From Gibbula magus (Eukaryota; Mollusca; Gastropoda; Trochida; Trochidae), in assembly GCA_936450465.1 (NCBI GenBank), contig OW388305.1, positions 41,802,687 through 41,866,686 on the forward strand: 64,000 nt of DNA, given 5' to 3'. The notes under the pieces are model-generated. The model saw nothing but the letters and a program-made list of their open reading frames with translations. It was not told the DNA's origin and made no database searches. Within the stretch, counting starts at the first letter, position 1. Each line of letters opens with the position of its first letter. A program made the translations under genes and the position numbers. Below, piece by piece: positions 23,425 through 34,924 of this stretch.

Positions 23425-24364
23425 AAAAGTTGAGTTACAAGTAAAATCTATGTTGAAAAAATCGTCGTCATGGAATAAGTTATACATCCTTAATCGACCT
23501 CATTTTTCTTAAAGAGAAGCTTACAGGGCATTTTTTTTGGAAAAGGAAATCGAGAGGACATTGCTGTTCATACATATTATATATGAATAATAATTTCTTT
23601 TTTGTGAATACTTACTTCTTCATCAGGTGGATCGATTCATATACATACCTAGCTATTGTCAAAAATGTCTTAACCCTCAAATTGTGTATGTCTTTTTTAC
23701 CCATTTTAGCCCCCGTGGCGGAATATATGGCCGTCTAGCTCACAGTCATATTTTGGCTTCTGAGTGCAATTTAACGAGACATGTATAAAAGAAAGGCCAA
23801 CCTGAAAAGAAACAAATATATATATTATGCTTATTTTTTATATTCTTTGACACATGTGTTCATTGTAATAAGATATCAAACAAAAACTTATTTGTAAACC
23901 CATTTGTAAATACTTTTAGAATAATTATTGATTGACCTTTTAATGTCACATTGACCAGATTCTTCAGATTAAAAGAAACGTCTTTATATTCTTTTATTTC
24001 TGCAATCTTTCTGTTTTTTCTTTTGATCAGATCCAATCACACGTTCGTCCTTTATCCCATCCCATTTCTTTCAGTTCATTGCAAAACAGAAGTGACATGT
24101 TTGTAATTAAATCCAAATTTACTTTTCAAGAAGTTCGATGTCCTAATTTACATGTAAATCCCTACGGATTTGAGGCTCCAAATGTTTAATCTCCGATCAG
24201 CTGTATTTTACTCAATTTAAAGTTTCAAAGATATTGATTACCTCCGTATCTTAAGATTGTGTCAGTGTTGTTGCAAAGTAGTTCGAGATTTAAGAAATTC
24301 TGTAAATTTTGTTATGTAATAAATCTGTCTTAGAGTCTTATCGTATTTGATGTATTAACTGCCC
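23425..24364. other. intronic AT-rich stretch
   Basis: No exon or element seen. A short word around 23705-23735 (TTAGCCCCCGTGGCGGAATA) recurs inverted at about 51560-51590, suggesting an old repeat fragment. Confidence 0.4.
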
Positions 24365-24883
24365 TGGGTACTGTTCCACTAACCAATCTTAGCACTAAGA
24401 TCAATTGTCAATCTCTTAAAGGGAGGGTTCTGTCGCCATCTTGGATGGTTTGCATTACGTGAAATGAAAACACGCTATAGTTGTTCCTAATTTTACAACT
24501 TAAAAATAACTAAAGACGTACACTGATAGAGTATTCACATAGTAACACATAACATGTCATAAAACTAATTAAAAGGTTGCTGTTATGCCGTAGGGAAGTT
24601 TTTCCCATTCGTAGCGCCGATGAATGGGTTAATTAAGTTCTTATTGTTTTTATTTTTCAACAAATTTGCGCTTGTGTTTTTTTCAATATATAGTCATCAA
24701 ATATTATCTTCATTAGTATCTTTCAAATTGACTGTGTTTTAATCATGTATCAATAACTAATATGTGTAAACAGGAATATCCTCTCGAATTTCGTTTCTAC
24801 AAAAAGTACGCCGATAGAACCCTCCTTTTAACATTCGCTAAGATTGATCTTTGGGCTAAGATTGATTAGTGGAACGGCACCCA
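24365..24883. mobile_element. inverted-repeat element interrupted by a second element
   Basis: Left end GGTACTGTTCCACTAACCAA, with TCTTAGCACTAAGATCA. Right end GATTGATCTTTGGGCTAAGA, then TTAGTGGAACGGCACCC. These form one element split by the MITE at 24416-24831. A half of the same element (TAGCTAAGATTAATCTTAAG-like, ending GTGGAACGGCACC) is at 37876-37929. Confidence 0.75.
24416..24831. mobile_element. MITE, TTAAAGGGAGGGTTCTRTCG family, copy 1
   Basis: Left TTAAAGGGAGGGTTCTGTCG, right CGATAGAACCCTCCTTTTAA. The interior contains GCATTACGTGAAATGAAAAC near the left end and CTCTCGAATTTCGTTTCTAC near the right. Copies also at 51786-52223 and, rearranged, at 40849-41244. TTAA at both ends is compatible with TTAA-targeting elements such as piggyBac derivatives, but this is only an inference. 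Confidence 0.85.
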
Positions 24884-25210
24884 TAGCATAGAAATTTGGA
24901 AAAAGGAGTGTTTATTAAAATGACCTATCGTTCAGTCCAGTAAGTAAATTGTTTGGATATTTCTGATTTACATTAAAAAAACTGATTGTATAATATGCAA
25001 TTAAAAAACGTTTTTGCGATATCAATTTTTTCAAATATAATCATCAAATTCAGACATCTTATAGTTAAAAGGTTTATCACGTTGTATCTTCCAAATATGT
25101 CTGTGTCAGGATATTATATTATGATTGCTGTTTCCATGATTACTGAGGCTTTTCCGGGGTTTTTTTCTGCGAAAAGGGTAGGTTTACTTTGGATGGCCTG
25201 AAGATCAGTG

Positions 25211-25284
25211 TCTCTTAGCACTAAGATAGTCATACATACAACATACATTAACACTAGCTCAGGACAATCTTAGTGCTAAGAGAG
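25211..25284. repeat. short foldback, CTCTTAGCACTAAGATAG family, copy 1
   Basis: CTCTTAGCACTAAGATAGTC on the left and CAATCTTAGTGCTAAGAGAG on the right, about 35 bp apart. Same family at 25861-25967 and 37930-38041. Confidence 0.75.
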
Positions 25285-25860
25285 GTTCGCAAACCTGGAC
25301 CCAGAAGATCAAGGAACATGTTTTCCTTAATTATGCAATCATTTTGAATGACTGTAAATAATTGTTTTCATTACAAGATTCTGCATATTCTTACCATTAT
25401 CTAAGAACGTATTTATATGAAATCTGTTTGTTATTTCTTTGTTCACATTAAGCAAAAACAAACACAGGTGCGTGGCTCATTACCGAATAGTTGCTTCGTA
25501 AATACTTAAGAGCTTTAATAGGCCACACAGGTACTGGAATTCTAGAATCCTGTTTCTTATCAGTTGGTTTATTTTCTAATTAAAAGATTTTTACAAATGT
25601 TGATGAGGTAGGGCTGAGAATGGATGTTTTGATTTGTTAATTCTAAATTATTTCATTTGAACATTATTTGGTTTGTAATCAATTTGGAAGACATTATTCA
25701 CCTTTGGTTTTAAGAAGCAAGATGTATTTAAATCTCACACCTGTATTATATTAGATAATTAAATAAATTGGAAATGGTTAAAAAATCAAAGCAAATATAA
25801 TTTTGATACTTTTACAATGATGAGGTATATTTATGAGGTTGAGAACTTTCATAGTTCAGG

Positions 25861-25967
25861 GGGTAGATTTTCAAAGCTCTCTTAGTGCCAAGGTAGCCGT
25901 AAGTACCATACAATAACATTGGTTTACAACTATCTTAGGGCTAAAAGAGCTTCTAAAATCTAGGCCC
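25861..25967. repeat. short foldback, CTCTTAGCACTAAGATAG family, copy 2
   Basis: Arms: TAGATTTTCAAAGCTCTCTT and its inverse AAGAGCTTCTAAAATCTAGG, with GTGCCAAGGTAGCCGTAAG between. It is diverged from copies 1 and 3. Confidence 0.75.
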
Positions 25968-26310
25968 AGGACCCAAAGGCCCTTTACAGATTTTAATTTT
26001 AGTGTTTTGCTAGTTGTAAAATATGTCCATTTTCATAATTTATTATTGATATGCTGGGACATTTTTTAGGTTCAAGTATAACCAACAAAAACACTAAAAT
26101 TTATAGTCCACATTCAAGTAGAATTGAAAATAAATATTCAACATCCATAGGGATTAAATCGATTTCGGATTTCGGATTTAACCTCTAGGTGAGAGTTATA
26201 AAAATTACCACGAATCACAATAGTTAGGTTGTGTTTAATAATGTATTTAGCTATCTGTCTTCTCCATTATGATGCAGATGTGTCAAGGTGAGATCAATAG
26301 CTTGGACCAG

Positions 26311-26386
26311 GGGGATGCCCCTTTAGCTCAGTTGGTAGAGCATCTGACTCTCACCCAGAGGTCCTGGGTTCGAATCCCCCTGGATG
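26311..26386 (+). tRNA. tRNA-like sequence 1 (probably a non-functional element part)
   Basis: A-box TAGCTCAGTTGGTAGAGC and B-box GGTTCGAATCC both fit RNA polymerase III promoter consensus. A loop CTCTCAC would give anticodon CTC (Glu) in a standard layout, but the anticodon, T and acceptor stems pair poorly. It is better read as a tRNA-derived mobile unit than as a working tRNA gene. Confidence 0.35.
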
Positions 26387-26610
26387 TTAAAATTTGTATA
26401 TTCACTCCTGCTATATTTGACACCCAACGTGGGGCCTGGATTATCCCTTAATGTCACTGCACCTTTAAGTCCTTTTCAGGTTTGTAAATCCTTTTCTATA
26501 GGTATGTAAGTCCTTAATAGGCATATCTCCCGAATTGTTGACTCGAGGACGAGTCACTTCCCCACGTTGGGCGCCAAATATAGCAGGAGTGAATATACAA
26601 ATTTCAACAT

Positions 26611-26690
26611 CCAGGGGGATGTCCCTTTAGCTCAACTGGTAGAGTGTCTGACTCTCATACGGAGGTCCCAGGTTCGAATCCCCCTGGATG
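26611..26690 (+). tRNA. tRNA-like sequence 2 (probably a non-functional element part)
   Basis: Second copy of the unit at 26311: A-box TAGCTCAACTGGTAGAGTG, B-box GGTTCGAATCC. The outer bases CCAGGGGG / CCCCCTGG pair perfectly but sit too far from the D-arm for a normal acceptor stem. Same caution as copy 1. Confidence 0.35.
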
Positions 26691-26753
26691 TTAAAATTTG
26701 TTTTTCACTCCTGCTATACAGACACTACCTGATACATGACTTTTCTACCTCAG

Positions 26754-26833
26754 GTTGCAGAAGAGCTCCTTACACTGGCCTATGAGAGTGGAATAAACTT
26801 GTTTGATACAGCAGAAGTGTATGCAGCGGGAAA
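26754..26833 (+). CDS. KCNAB: KCNAB exon B (catalytic Asp and Tyr)
   Basis: Acceptor TTTTCTACCTCAG, 80 bases, donor GGAAA/GTGAGT. It reads [20 protein letters not shown] and then EVYAAG, with the last two bases opening a Lys codon completed at 33714. The FDTAEVY motif carries two of the four aldo-keto reductase catalytic residues: Asp (codon 26805-26807) and Tyr (26820-26822). Joins 16750 in phase 0. The upstream intron of about 10 kb contains SINE, MITE and tRNA-like elements. Confidence 0.97.
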
Positions 26834-27086
26834 GTGAGTTTTATTTGTTTTGTTCAATTTATTTTATGCAGTTTCAGGCATCATTTCTTGATACGACAAA
26901 ACATAAAACAACTATAATCTATTGTTAATAATCAGGTGAGGTATTATCCCCCTAATTTCCCCCACCCATTCCCCCAATTCCTCCATTCCACTTTCGAAAA
27001 TGGATGCATGCTTATTTAATGGACACCACCTGCCCCCATCCCCAAATTTTCAATATTTGAACTTTCATGAATAACTTAAAAAGTTA

Positions 27087-27519
27087 TTAAAGGGACACTA
27101 TGTGTTTTACATGAAATTTTATTTAGATTTGATACATACAAAAATATCAAATGTCCTGATTTACGTCATCTCATTCGACTTGCATATGTATCCCCTAACG
27201 CCAAATATTTGATAATAACTTGCTTTTAATAAAACTCGAGCAGTGGCTTAATACATGATGAAAAGCCAAATTCATGTGCCCCATTTACATGTATACCAGT
27301 TATATGTTCCATTGAACAGTACCAACCAATGTCTGTCCCTTTGTCTGCAACATATGAGTTTTCATGATTACCTTTGAACAATTCATGCGCGGCATACGCG
27401 GAACATTGTCCGATTTTCGATCATAATCACAACTACACATCTCAATAATGTAACTATGCTGAACAGATTGGTACTAAAAGGGTAATTTTCGACAACACCA
27501 GTTTCTTCTTGATAAATAA
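27087..27519. mobile_element. MITE, TTAAAGGGACACT family, copy 1, cut by a SINE
   Basis: Left end TTAAAGGGACACTATGTG. The interior has TTTGATACATACAAAAATAT, CTGATTTACGTCATCTCA, and TTTTCGATCATAATCACAAC. The right end is replaced by a SINE fragment at 27520. Copies or parts at 36050, 37771, 38500 and 52222. Confidence 0.75.
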
Positions 27520-27631
27520 GCCATCATGGCATTGCAGACTTTCTCCCTGCAAAAATATTAGCAGCTGTGATATAAGTGAAATACTCTTCAATCTTGAACG
27601 CAGCGTTAAACCCCACTCGCCTCACCTCACT
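27520..27631 (+). mobile_element. SINE 3' fragment
   Basis: Carries the SINE body end (CTTTCTCCCTGCAAAAATAT, GTGATATAAGTGAAATACTC) and the tail CGCCTCACCTCAC. It lacks the tRNA-like head and lies directly against the MITE at 27087. Confidence 0.75.
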
Positions 27632-29382
27632 AAGCACTATAGAATTTGTCGATATTTGAAAACAACCTTGACTTTTATACACAGAGATATCTTTGTCGTG
27701 AGAAGTAAGCTACTTGAGATGAGAGATAAAGTTCTAAGATAATTATGAGTCTGTTTTTTGTAATTTTAAACCTTTTAAGTGCGTTGAAGTCATATATTAA
27801 ACCTGTAAGCTATTTTCATTAATGAAACACATAGAAAAATAACTATATATCTATAACAAATAAACAATGAACATTTGATATATTTGACATATTAAATTCT
27901 TGAGAAATTATCTGAAGATATATAACTCAGTATTATCTTGCACACATAAAGTTTTTAATAAAAATTTTAATACATTAAAATAAGAAAAGACATATTCATA
28001 CAAGCAACAGATGAAATCATTCTTAACCATTTAATTATGTTTATACAAGAAAATTAATTTAAGCTTGCAACCTAATATTAATTAAATATTTTAATAAAAA
28101 TAATAATGAGGATATTTATACAGTGCTGAACTTAACTCTACGAAGGACATGCTCAAAGTCCATAGACATTATTACCCTGGTATAAGGACTAACTTTGTTC
28201 CTTTTATTGTCAAGTTACTGGGAGGATATATATAAAAACCTTAGCTGCCTATTAAGGCACCTTATAAGGCTATCTCCTACATTGCCTTGACTTCCATACC
28301 AGGTACCCAGTTGTACTGCTGGGTGAACAGAGGCACACTTAGAATAAAGTCACTTGTCTAAGGTAACATCACAAGTTGCACAACTCATGTCTATGTGTGA
28401 ATAAGATAAGATAGAATAGAGATAAGATATAAGATGAGTTGTTTCTCACATGAAGTAAGGGTTTATATAGAAAAGAGTAAACATCAGATGGTTTGGACTG
28501 GATCAATCTTCATTTCGACCGCTGTATTGGTCTCTTCAAGTATATATATTATCATTATTATATATATATATTCTCCCTGAAGATGAAATGAAACCGGTAG
28601 GAGAAAGAAACTCGTCGTTATGTTTTTAATTTTTTAATATATTGAACCTGCCATATACCTGGACATTTGACTATGTATCCTGTATCCTCAGTTGGGGGTG
28701 GAAGGAATCAGGGGGTTCAACCAACCTCCCCCCTCTCCCCTCCCCCTCCCTCCTCCCCCCTTTTGAAAATTTCAGAGACGCCATGGTTGCAATTTAAGTG
28801 TTTGATGAACCTGCTGAAAAGTTTGACAACATAAATTCTAGCTATTTATAAGAGATATATTCTATTATGTGTATAAACCTATAAATATATAAATCTATAT
28901 TATGTATCTATAAAATCTATTGTTAATCTGTATAAATTGTACTTATAATCTAGAAGGTGCAAAAAGCTTCATATAGAAACACATTGATAGTATCTATAAC
29001 TAAAAAGAATCACAAAGACTAAAACAAAGATCTGGAAACCTCTGTCAGCTGTACGAGTATAAGGTCAATGATGCCATCAGGGTTAAAAATCTAGTACTGT
29101 CATGACAGTATAAATGCTTGTGTGCATAACTCAGCAAGAAAAACAAAGGAGAAGCAAAAAAAAACAAATCAGCATTGAAAATATTTGCAGACTGTAGCAG
29201 AAAGGCCCATTGATGCTATCAGGGCTAAAAATAGACGTCTTGGGGTCATGGCATTGTTTTAGGTCAGCTATTCTAGTTCTGCTGCCATATTGCTTTCTGT
29301 GAGTAACTTGTACATCACACCTGTCAACATTCTCTGAACAGCTGATTGTGCAAGGGTATCGGGTAACTAAATAAATGTAAAT
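27632..29382. other. intronic AT-rich stretch
   Basis: No exon seen. Contains a TA-rich inverted stretch at 28500-28600 (GAAGATGAAATGAAACCGG against CTTCATTTCGACCG) and a C-rich tract at 28720-28762. Confidence 0.4.
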
Positions 29383-29914
29383 TTTAAAGGTGCTGTAGCA
29401 TGTTTTTGTCATATTATTTTTTCAAAGATTTGCCATTTACTATTAGTTTATACAATATATAGTTACCTTAGATGGTAAAACGTCTCATTACACGATCTGA
29501 AAAGCTGTATCTATAGAAAACGGTATTGGAACAAATTGGTGCGACGTATAAAGCGACAGTGGTGTGGAACTCTTCAGTTTTGGAGGTAGATTTGTAGTTG
29601 AATTGGAAAGTTTAGACAACAAGATGGTTGACCATTCTATCATGGTGCCATATTCAAAACTCTACTTTGAGTGTTTAGGTATCGCTACATCAGTTAGATC
29701 ACTGGAACTACCTTCGAGCTGCCATTTTAATGTGAACAACTTAAAATGGCCGATTGGAGGGAAATGGACCATCATGGCTCAACTGAATAATATACATTCG
29801 TTTAAGAACTCTTTTTATTGATTTAGGAGTATTATTTAGACATTAGTAACACTTATTTTCCTTTTTGTGAGATCACTTGTTAGAAGTAAGAAGGGTGTGC
29901 TTCAGCGCCTTTAA
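29383..29914. mobile_element. MITE-like element, TTTTAAAGGTGCTGTAGCATG end
   Basis: Left TTTTAAAGGTGCTGTAGCATG and right TGTGCTTCAGCGCCTTTAA are inverse. A solitary similar end (CATGCTACAGCGTCTTTAA) lies at about 8940-8958. The right end has been copied further by the 151-bp tandem repeat that starts at 29775. Confidence 0.7.
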
Positions 29915-30227
29915 CACTGAGATACTGGCTCAACTGAATAATATACATTCGTTTTAGAACTCTTTTTATTGATTTAGGAGTATTATTTAGACATTAGTAA
30001 CACTTATTTTCCTTTTTGTGAGATCACTTGTTAGAAGTAAGAAGGGTGTGCTTCAGCGCCTTTAACACTGAGATACTGGCTCAACTGAATAATATACATT
30101 CGTTTTAGAACTCTATTTATTGATTCAGGAATATTATTTAGACATTGGTTACACTTATTTTCCTTTTTGTGAGATCACTTGTAAGAAGTAAGAAGGCGTG
30201 CTACAGCGCCTTTAACACTGAGATACT
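29775..30227 (+). repeat. three tandem 151-bp units
   Basis: TGGCTCAACTGAATAATATA starts units at 29775, 29926 and 30077, exactly 151 bp apart. Each ends with AGCGCCTTTAACACTGAGAT. The third is the most diverged. The unit includes the right terminus of the MITE at 29383. Confidence 0.92.
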
Positions 30228-32262
30228 GAGTAAATGAGTGAGTTCTGAGTACATTCTGCTCCGTCAAGGTACCTCAACCCCCTGATCCCATAATCAGCTT
30301 CTGCCTCGAATAATGCTATAAATAACCTGACAGTTCCCCGACGAGAGGACCAATTAGTAATCATGCTATTTATAGCGATGAGTAATCAACCTTCAGTGAT
30401 AATATATATATATATGTTTTTCTAATTTCGGATTCCTGATTTACCCAAATTAAGTTTCGATATTTGTTTGTGATGATTTCGTTAGGCTAAATAAAAATTT
30501 TAAAATATTTCTAGAGCGTCAGCGCATCACTTTTATTTGTTCAGGTTTTTTTCTTTTTATTGTCATCTGAAAAAAATTAATTAAAAATTTGCCGCATCAC
30601 TTTTGGTAAACCCCCAAATCCCATTGGTCCAACAAATATATGTGTCTGCAGGAACGGACGTGCTTCCATTTTGTATTCTTCTATCACTTTCAGACTATAT
30701 TTTGATGGAAAAATAAAATGTACTCCTCCCGCGTCATTATTTTTTCCAACAAAAAATAAAAATAAAGTCCTACCACCCTCGTCACTTTTGAAAAAAATGT
30801 GCCCCAAGAAACATTTAACTTTTTTTATGCAGCTATATGAAATGATTCAAATTTGATTGCATGTGTTCTTCTTGGTATGTTGTTTTATTGGCATGATTAA
30901 CTTTACGTTTTTAATTAATATCGCTTTTGTATTTTGACACATTCAAAGTAAGTTCATTATTGCAGAGAGGAATTTTCAAATGAATACATTTTAATTTTGA
31001 TGTTCATACTTTTGAGGATAATGAAATTGTTGTTTAGTGATCTCATTAAGAGTTTTAGAATCTTGACAAAGTTCTGTTTTATAAAGAATTAAAAGCTGGA
31101 AAAGTATAAAACTTTTGATTGTATTTTCATCTTTTCAAAAGAGTTTGATTTTAAATATTTTATGTATTATATATTAATTTAAGACTTAAACATGAGAACT
31201 TAAAAGGAAGAAGTTTTAAAAAAAAATTCTATTCATGTTTTTTTACAGTGAATTCGATGAAGAAATATTTAATTCACTGAAAATGTACGTGTCGACTTAC
31301 TTTGCAAAAAATCTCACAGATATCACTGCCAATCCTTCAATTGACAACGTTTAACTTTTCAATTTCTAACCTTTATTGAAATATCACAGAAAAGAGCTAG
31401 TCCTTAGTAACATTTGCCATTTCGCTGCCTTGATGTTCACCAAATATGATTTTTTCAATAACTATTTACTTTTCATATTTGAAACAAATTCTTTTCCTTT
31501 AGCACTATTATGTTGATTACATTATTTTAGAATCCATTAAGACACTTTTACATATTTACATTATTTTCATATATATGCTATTTACCTTGATTAAGTTGAA
31601 GCCAAAAAATTAATTATTTGGTTTAAAATAATTAAAGAAAGATTAATATTAAAAAGAGTAGAGAAAATAATTTGAAATTGTTACATCTGTAATACATTGT
31701 AAGTCAACAACTTTAGTAGTTAGACTTGCTTATATAATATTCTTTACGACTGCAGTTTTTGCTTGTATCATAGTATATATGCTTATACTTATATCTATAC
31801 TTATATCTATATTTATATCTATACTTCTACTAAGATTCACTCTACATCCTCTTTTGATCTTTTAACTTATGCACTTTACTATATATAATATACTAATTTG
31901 TATATAATAATTAATTTATTACAAAATAATTTGTCAAAATTGCCCAAACAATTAAAATTGGGTTCTACAAAAGATATGCACAAACTTTACCTTATGTGTG
32001 AATATATATATATCATTTTGCCACATAAACATCTTTCTTCAGTTCTTTAATTACTTAAAGTACATGAGAATCATCTGTATTTACTTAAAGTTTTATTTCA
32101 AGTATTGATGTTTGTTAACAATAATCACTATTCGTTTAAACACAGTGCCAACTTTTTAAACAGAAATGTTTGCTCTTAAAGAGACATGATATGACCAGAA
32201 TAGTTAGCGGGGACGAAAAATGCGGGGATACCAAGTTACCATTCGACTATTACATGATTGCC
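30228..32262. other. intronic AT-rich stretch
   Basis: No exon seen. Around 30600-30800 there are fossil-like inverted words (CCATTTTGTATTCTTC, ATTTTGATGGAAAAATAAAA) and open frames on both strands that resemble nothing known. A short TTATATCTATAC repeat lies at about 31780-31825. Confidence 0.4.
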
Positions 32263-32576
32263 CAATTCTCTCGGGTATAAGACCACCCGAGCCTTAGACC
32301 GCCCTCACTTTTCAATGGGTTGTACTGGTTGGGGTTATTCTCAGGTAATAGCCCAACCCCAACTTTGTCAGATGTTCCATGGTCATACATTACATAAATC
32401 TATAATATTATTTTAAGTTAAGTATAAAAAACCTACATAAAACTTATTATGACTGTCTGACAGTTGGTATGAATTTTCATCTGAGTTGGGGTATCTCCTG
32501 TCTAAAAGCCCACCCCTATGTTTTCAAGATGTTTGTTTGCCTGGGCCCCCTGGTCTTATACCCGATAGAATACGGT
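32263..32576. mobile_element. MITE with ATTCTATCGGGTATAAGACC ends
   Basis: The left ATTCTCTCGGGTATAAGACC is mirrored by GGTCTTATACCCGATAGAAT plus ACGGT on the right, about 310 bp apart. The interior has inverted AGCCCACCCC / GACCGCCC words. It resembles, in style, the TACCGTATTTCCTCTAATAA-ended elements at 17546 and 53069. Confidence 0.75.
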
Positions 32577-33128
32577 GAATCAAATTCTAATTGAAACATG
32601 TCAATGTTATTCCTATGACCAATGTTATCATAAATTTACATGTGTTAGCATATTTTAATAAGCTTTGATTGGTTGAATTCAAAATATTACTCTTAAAAAG
32701 TCATTTTTGCTATTGACTTTTAGTTGATGTAATTACACTTTTTTGATTCAGGAAATTTTAATTTTTGTTTTAGATATAACTGTATGTTGTTTTACCAAAA
32801 TGACTTTTATCAAATTGGAAAGAATTTGAAAAATAATTGCACCTAAAAACATTTTTCACCTCATCTAAAGTAAAATGACATTAAGCACATCTTGCTCTTT
32901 ACTTAATGAAGTTATTATTTTAGATTTTCATGTCTTTATGAGTACTCTCGTAATTGTTTCAGCCGTATGTAGTCTTCTAGAAAATGTTTATTCAAATGGC
33001 TATTAGTTGTATCATTATACTGTTAAATACGTAAGGGATGTAAGAGCTGACAAATGTATCATTTTGATCTTCAGTAAAATGATTAGCTAAGGAGGGTAAG
33101 GAGCACTTGTAGATTTAAACAACAGAGC

Positions 33129-33479
33129 TTAAAGGGGCAGTAGCACGTTTTTTTGCTGAAATAAGTCAATGAAATATATTTTTAAAATAATGTCACCAAT
33201 AATAAAACACCCTTCTCGCTTCGGAAAATCAAGTTAAAATGAGTGTACATGGTTCTGTAAAGCAATGGAAATCGTTTTTTGTCATTCGAAATAAGAAATT
33301 GTGTTCACAATAAAATGGCCACCATGCAATTTGGCTTAATACGCAACACAGTTATTACATCTACGGATAATTGGTTTGTGTAATTAGATGTTTTACTCTC
33401 TAAAGTAAATATAAATAACATTTATAAACGAATATTATAAATGGGAAATTTGAAAAAAACGTGCTACTGCCCCTTTAAA
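33129..33479. mobile_element. MITE, TTAAAGGGGCAGTAGCACG family, copy 2
   Basis: Left TTAAAGGGGCAGTAGCACG, right CGTGCTACTGCCCCTTTAA. The interior matches copy 1 at 18715, including AATGGCCACCATGCAATT. No open frame. Confidence 0.92.
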
Positions 33480-33713
33480 CGTTTGTTTTCATGGGCGTTT
33501 AATTATTTAGAAATAAGAAAGACATATAGTTGAAAATAAACTCAACGTATGCAAGAATTCGTTTTTTAAGACAGATATGCCTTATATATATGGTTCTATA
33601 AAATCCTCAAAGAAGAACAATGTTTTGTTGTACAATGTTTTGATGATTTGTGTTAATGTTGATTTGTTCGTGTTTTGTGTCATCCATCAATTTATTTTAT
33701 ACTCTCTTTTCAG

Positions 33714-33758
33714 AGCTGAAATAGTACTAGGGAAAATTCTGAAAAAGAAAAATTGGAG
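33714..33758 (+). CDS. KCNAB: KCNAB exon C
   Basis: Acceptor CTCTCTTTTCAG, 45 bases, donor GGAG/GTATGT. It reads (K)AEIVLGKILKKKNW(R); family members have AEVVLGxIIKKKGWRR here, a helix after the catalytic Tyr. The first base completes the Lys codon from 26833 and the last two open an Arg codon completed at 34163. Phase agreement on both sides supports the call despite the small size. Confidence 0.95.
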
Positions 33759-34162
33759 GTATGTCCGATTTATCATGACATTTCATTCTGTTTTTGAGTT
33801 GCTGTCAGTCAAAGATATATTAGCTTTTCAAGAATGTTTGGTTGTTAAATCTTAACAAAAAATCTCACTTATAGCATAAATTTGATTGTATCTTAAAAAT
33901 TTCATGTGGCCCTAATTTGGTTATTACAGCAAACTGAGAGAAGGTTTAATAGTAATTTATTATTCAGTAATGAGTGAGAAATAGGAAAATGATAATGCTT
34001 AATAGAGTGTATACTCAGAGAGTTGTAAGAAAAATAAATTACAAAATACTTTTTTTTCTTATCAATTTCTTATCAAGTTTTTCTTGCCAATTTCTATTGT
34101 TATATAAATAAATGAGAACTAAAATATTGTTTTTATGCATTTAAGGATTTTCTTTTTTCCAG

Positions 34163-34207
34163 GAGGTCGAGTTATATTCTGTCTACTAAAATCTACTGGG
34201 GAGGAAA
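34163..34207 (+). CDS. KCNAB: KCNAB exon D (catalytic Lys)
   Basis: Acceptor TTCTTTTTTCCAG, 45 bases, donor GGAAA/GTGAGT. It reads (R)RSSYILSTKIYWGG(K), matching the RRSSLVITTKIFWGGK segment of the family. The Lys of STK (34188-34190) is the third catalytic residue of the aldo-keto reductase tetrad. Starts completing the Arg codon from exon C and ends with two bases of the next Lys codon. Confidence 0.96.
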
Positions 34208-34874
34208 GTGAGTCACTCGATCGTTATTGCTGTCATTATTAGGGGTGAAACGGTTCACAACTACATTAGAACCATAGTATTTTGATTTCAGTTTCGTATC
34301 AAACTGTATTTTCGATTTGTACCATACACCATATTTTATGTTATCAGAATCGTAAAATTTTATTCAACTTTTTCAGTTTAATTTTTTTTACAATACTTCA
34401 CTTATCTTCAAGAAAAAATGTGATCAGTTGTGACTTTAGTTTGTTTCATTATTGGTTACGTTCTAACTGAACAGAAGTGTTCTGAAACGAGGATTCTGTA
34501 GCGCAATACATACTGAAGCAAAGGTCACGTGTACCATTTCAATAGATTTTGTAAATTTTGACTATTAATAGTTCAGCATCGCAAAACTGAGATATATCTT
34601 ATTAAATAGAGATGTTGTAAATCCACATGTATCCTTCAATATTTATGTATGATTTTCGTTTCATTTATGCCGTCATGTGGAGTATGCGTAAATGATATTA
34701 AATATTATATGATAATAAAAATATTAAAGTAATATGCTGATTAAATTGGTAGTATTGTTTTGTTTGGTGTGATTTTGATTCTGAGAGAAGCAAAATCACT
34801 GTTATATGTTGATATCTTTTCATTATAATTGACGTTTCATTGTTGATTGATAATTAATTGATGACTTTCTTCAG

Positions 34875-34918
34875 GGCAGAGACTGAGAAAGGATTGTCTA
34901 GAAAACATATTGTCGAAG
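34875..34918 (+). CDS. KCNAB: KCNAB exon E
   Basis: Acceptor TTTCTTCAG, 44 bases, donor GAAG/GTGAGC. It reads (K)AETEKGLSRKHIVE(G). AETERGLSRKHIIEG is nearly invariant in Kv beta proteins and lies between the Lys-bearing strand and the next helix. Immediately followed in the intron by a degenerate TTCATGATCATATTC repeat. Confidence 0.96.
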
Positions 34919-34924
34919 GTGAGC

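Larger units (their letters stand above)
26300..26722. mobile_element. pair of tRNA-like units held in inverted repeats
   Basis: Two tRNA-like units (26311-26386 and 26611-26690) both point to the + strand. Each is followed by GATGTTAAAATTTGT and CACTCCTGCTATA. Between them, TTCACTCCTGCTATATTTG with CCCAACGTGGGG is mirrored by CCCCACGTTGGGCGCC with AAATATAGCAGGAGTGAA. Each tRNA-like unit thus lies in the centre of short inverted repeats. Open frames across them (PLAQLVEHLTL type) are well-known false proteins from tRNA-like sequence. Confidence 0.8.

Noticed and set aside
26311..26690. Functional tRNA-Glu genes
   Set aside because: Box sequences are good but anticodon, T and acceptor stems pair poorly, and both copies are embedded in a repeated foldback.
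26269..26785. Conserved PLAQLVEHLTL-type proteins
   Set aside because: These frames are a known artefact of translating tRNA-like sequence; the A and B boxes explain the conservation.
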